Source: Litoditis marina (taxonomy: Eukaryota > Nematoda > Chromadorea > Rhabditida > Rhabditidae). Taken from it: a stretch of DNA of 64,000 nucleotides. Of this stretch, positions 62,551 through 64,000 are shown piece by piece (the first letter of the stretch is position 1; every line of letters begins with the position of its first letter). Location: assembly GCA_964036275.1 (NCBI GenBank), contig OZ038435.1, forward strand, positions 31,167,521-31,231,520, written 5' to 3'. The translations under genes were made by a program, and so were the position numbers. Under the pieces are notes generated by a model. That model searched no databases. It was not told the DNA's origin and saw nothing but the letters and a program-made list of their open reading frames with translations.

Positions 62551-63247
62551 TGCTGCTGCGATGTGACTTCAGACCATTCCACCTCCCCTTTTATACTTTT
62601 TTTTTGCATTCTAATGATGAAACGTTCAACCACGTTCCGGAAACCTGTCTAGACTGATCACGTTACTTTTCCTGAAACTCGTTTTTGGCGCGTGGTAACG
62701 GAAATTGAGACGGAATCATGGAAGTTGTAAAAACGAGCCGTTCAACTAAATTGTTCATTTCTAGCTCTCGACTTCGAAGTATGGGTGCAGCTCAAACCAT
62801 ACCGCAGCCTGATACTTCTAAACAACAAACAGCCGAAAATGCAAACGAAAAACGTTGTTTCGTTCGAAAGTTCTAGATATTTATGCTCAAACTTACATAC
62901 CGGTGAATAAAATGTTTCTATTTTACTTCAACAAGGTCAACTGAGACAATCAATCGTTTCCTTCGGAAATTCTAGACATTTATGCTCAAATTTACATACC
63001 GGTCAATTAAAGTATATTTTATGAAACATTTTTTAATAGGTGTTTTGTATAATTCTGCTGTTAAGGTGAATTGATGAAAAGCGTAATGGAATGGCCAGAA
63101 AGCGAAAGTGAATAGTTCTCACTGTGATTACAAACTTTCCGATATAATTATGAGTGTTTGAGAACGAATGCTAAATATACTAGAAGAAAGTTGAAAAGTC
63201 ACGTAGAATTAGCATGCTAATTAGGAATCGTGAACTGTCTCCTTGCA

Positions 63248-64000
63248 AGTAGTATATGTACCTGATTTATGGTCACTGTACCTGATTTATGGTCAATCCT
63301 CTCTCACAAGTGACCATTTTTCCAAGCTGTGTCTGAAATGGTCATTCACTATCTATATTAAAATTATTTTGCCTATGACACGCGGTCTTGCTGATTGGCG
63401 CGGTAGATAAAAACTTTCCCTAACGAGAGCGCGAAAACCAATAAAGTCATGAAGTGAGTAAATGTACAGAAATAGTATTTTTAGGTAAATTCCAATCGTT
63501 CTCACTATATGTATCTGAAACAACTCACCTTTTGAGACTTAGTTGTTACATTTCTTTTTTTTTTATTTCTTGCATTTGACATGCTACATAGCATACCGGA
63601 GACAATCTCGAATAGAGCGATCTGAGTTGTCTTTTCAACTCGATGCCAAATCATGCAATTTCACCCAAAAAAGATGTGAACATGCGTTTTTCGCGCTACA
63701 CGCGAAGCGGCAAAATCGCCAAAAAAAAATAAAAAACTTTTCTACCTAAATATTCTGGGTTCGGTTTAGTTGTAGGACAAACAGTGATGTCGAATTGAGT
63801 GGAAACACGCGAACGGTCAAAAATGTACTTGAATGTGTGTCTGATACACGAGGTTTGGAGGTTGTCGGCACGCATGCTCTGAATATGAGTGTTTATTGAA
63901 GTAAGATCGCACGCGTGCATGAGGCGCGGCAAAATGTGAAGAAAATTTTCCTGACTATGAAAAAAAAATGAAATTGGCAAACTATGCGTTCTGTAATGGC
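63248..64000. other. right flank of the array; no gene seen
   Basis: Starts with a 20-bp tandem duplication (TGTACCTGATTTATGGTCAC twice, 63257-63295). The rest is AT-rich without a recognisable exon. Confidence 0.55.

Larger units (their letters stand above)
56039..63247 (-). repeat. tandem array of ~2.0 kb units, each with an MSP gene and a tRNA-Lys gene
   Basis: Three full units plus a partial fourth. The MSP stop codons are at 56044, 58041, 60045 and 62052, giving periods of 1997, 2004 and 2007 bp. Units are nearly identical, including introns and spacers, with only scattered substitutions and small indels. Homology to the left ends exactly at the AATAAA of the first unit (56039). To the right it breaks at 63247 inside a family D MITE, before the place where a fourth tRNA would be. 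Each full unit carries, leftwards on the minus strand, MSP, two family D elements, a family E foldback and the tRNA. Confidence 0.95.

Noticed and set aside
56039..63247. Regular repeats as a CRISPR-like or satellite array
   Set aside because: The 2 kb units contain complete eukaryotic genes with introns; this is tandem gene duplication.

Overview
This 64 kb window is nematode nuclear DNA, most likely from a Caenorhabditis-like (clade V) worm. The evidence is four intron-containing major sperm protein (MSP) genes, a small MSP-like sperm gene, a cuticlin with vWA and ZP domains, an even-skipped homologue next to it, and compact genes whose introns end in TTTCAG-type acceptors. Every protein-coding gene had to be rebuilt by joining short exons, because almost all long single-frame reading frames here are shadows or repeats. 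dat-1, vab-7 and cut-6 are recalled to lie on C. elegans chromosome III, and vab-7 and cut-6 on one cosmid (M142). A chromosome III equivalent is therefore likely, but that is inference from memory.

Layout. 286-6588 (+): 3' part of a dopamine-transporter-type SLC6 gene (dat-1-like); the exons for TM1-TM3 lie to the left of the window. 6589-13578: about 7 kb with no gene seen. 13579-22401 (+): an unrecognised 7TM receptor in eleven exons, with introns full of foldback elements. 22402-27552: gene-poor, repeat-rich. 27553-33756 (+): vab-7, five exons. 33757-40087: gene-poor. 40088-46803 (+): cut-6 (signal peptide, vWA, ZP, TM), first exon not found. 47938-48487 (-): ssp-type small MSP-domain gene. 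49146-54112 (+): nematode protein tyrosine phosphatase. 55080-55729 (+): small secreted six-cysteine peptide. 56039-63247 (-): tandem array of about 2.0 kb units, each with one MSP gene and one tRNA-Lys(CTT) gene (4 MSP, 3 tRNA). 63248-64000: no gene seen.

How the parts relate. The right third (ssp, PTP, secreted peptide, msp array) looks like a sperm or male gene neighbourhood. MSP and SSP are cytoskeletal or signalling proteins of amoeboid sperm, and many nematode PTPs of this type are sperm-expressed. The left two thirds hold single-copy neuronal, developmental and cuticle genes separated by MITE-rich DNA.

Repeats are the other main content: at least seven families of short inverted-repeat (MITE-like) elements, a tRNA-derived SINE-like family (three copies), GA and CT microsatellites, and poly-G/C runs. 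Several of these elements sit within a few bases of a splice site.
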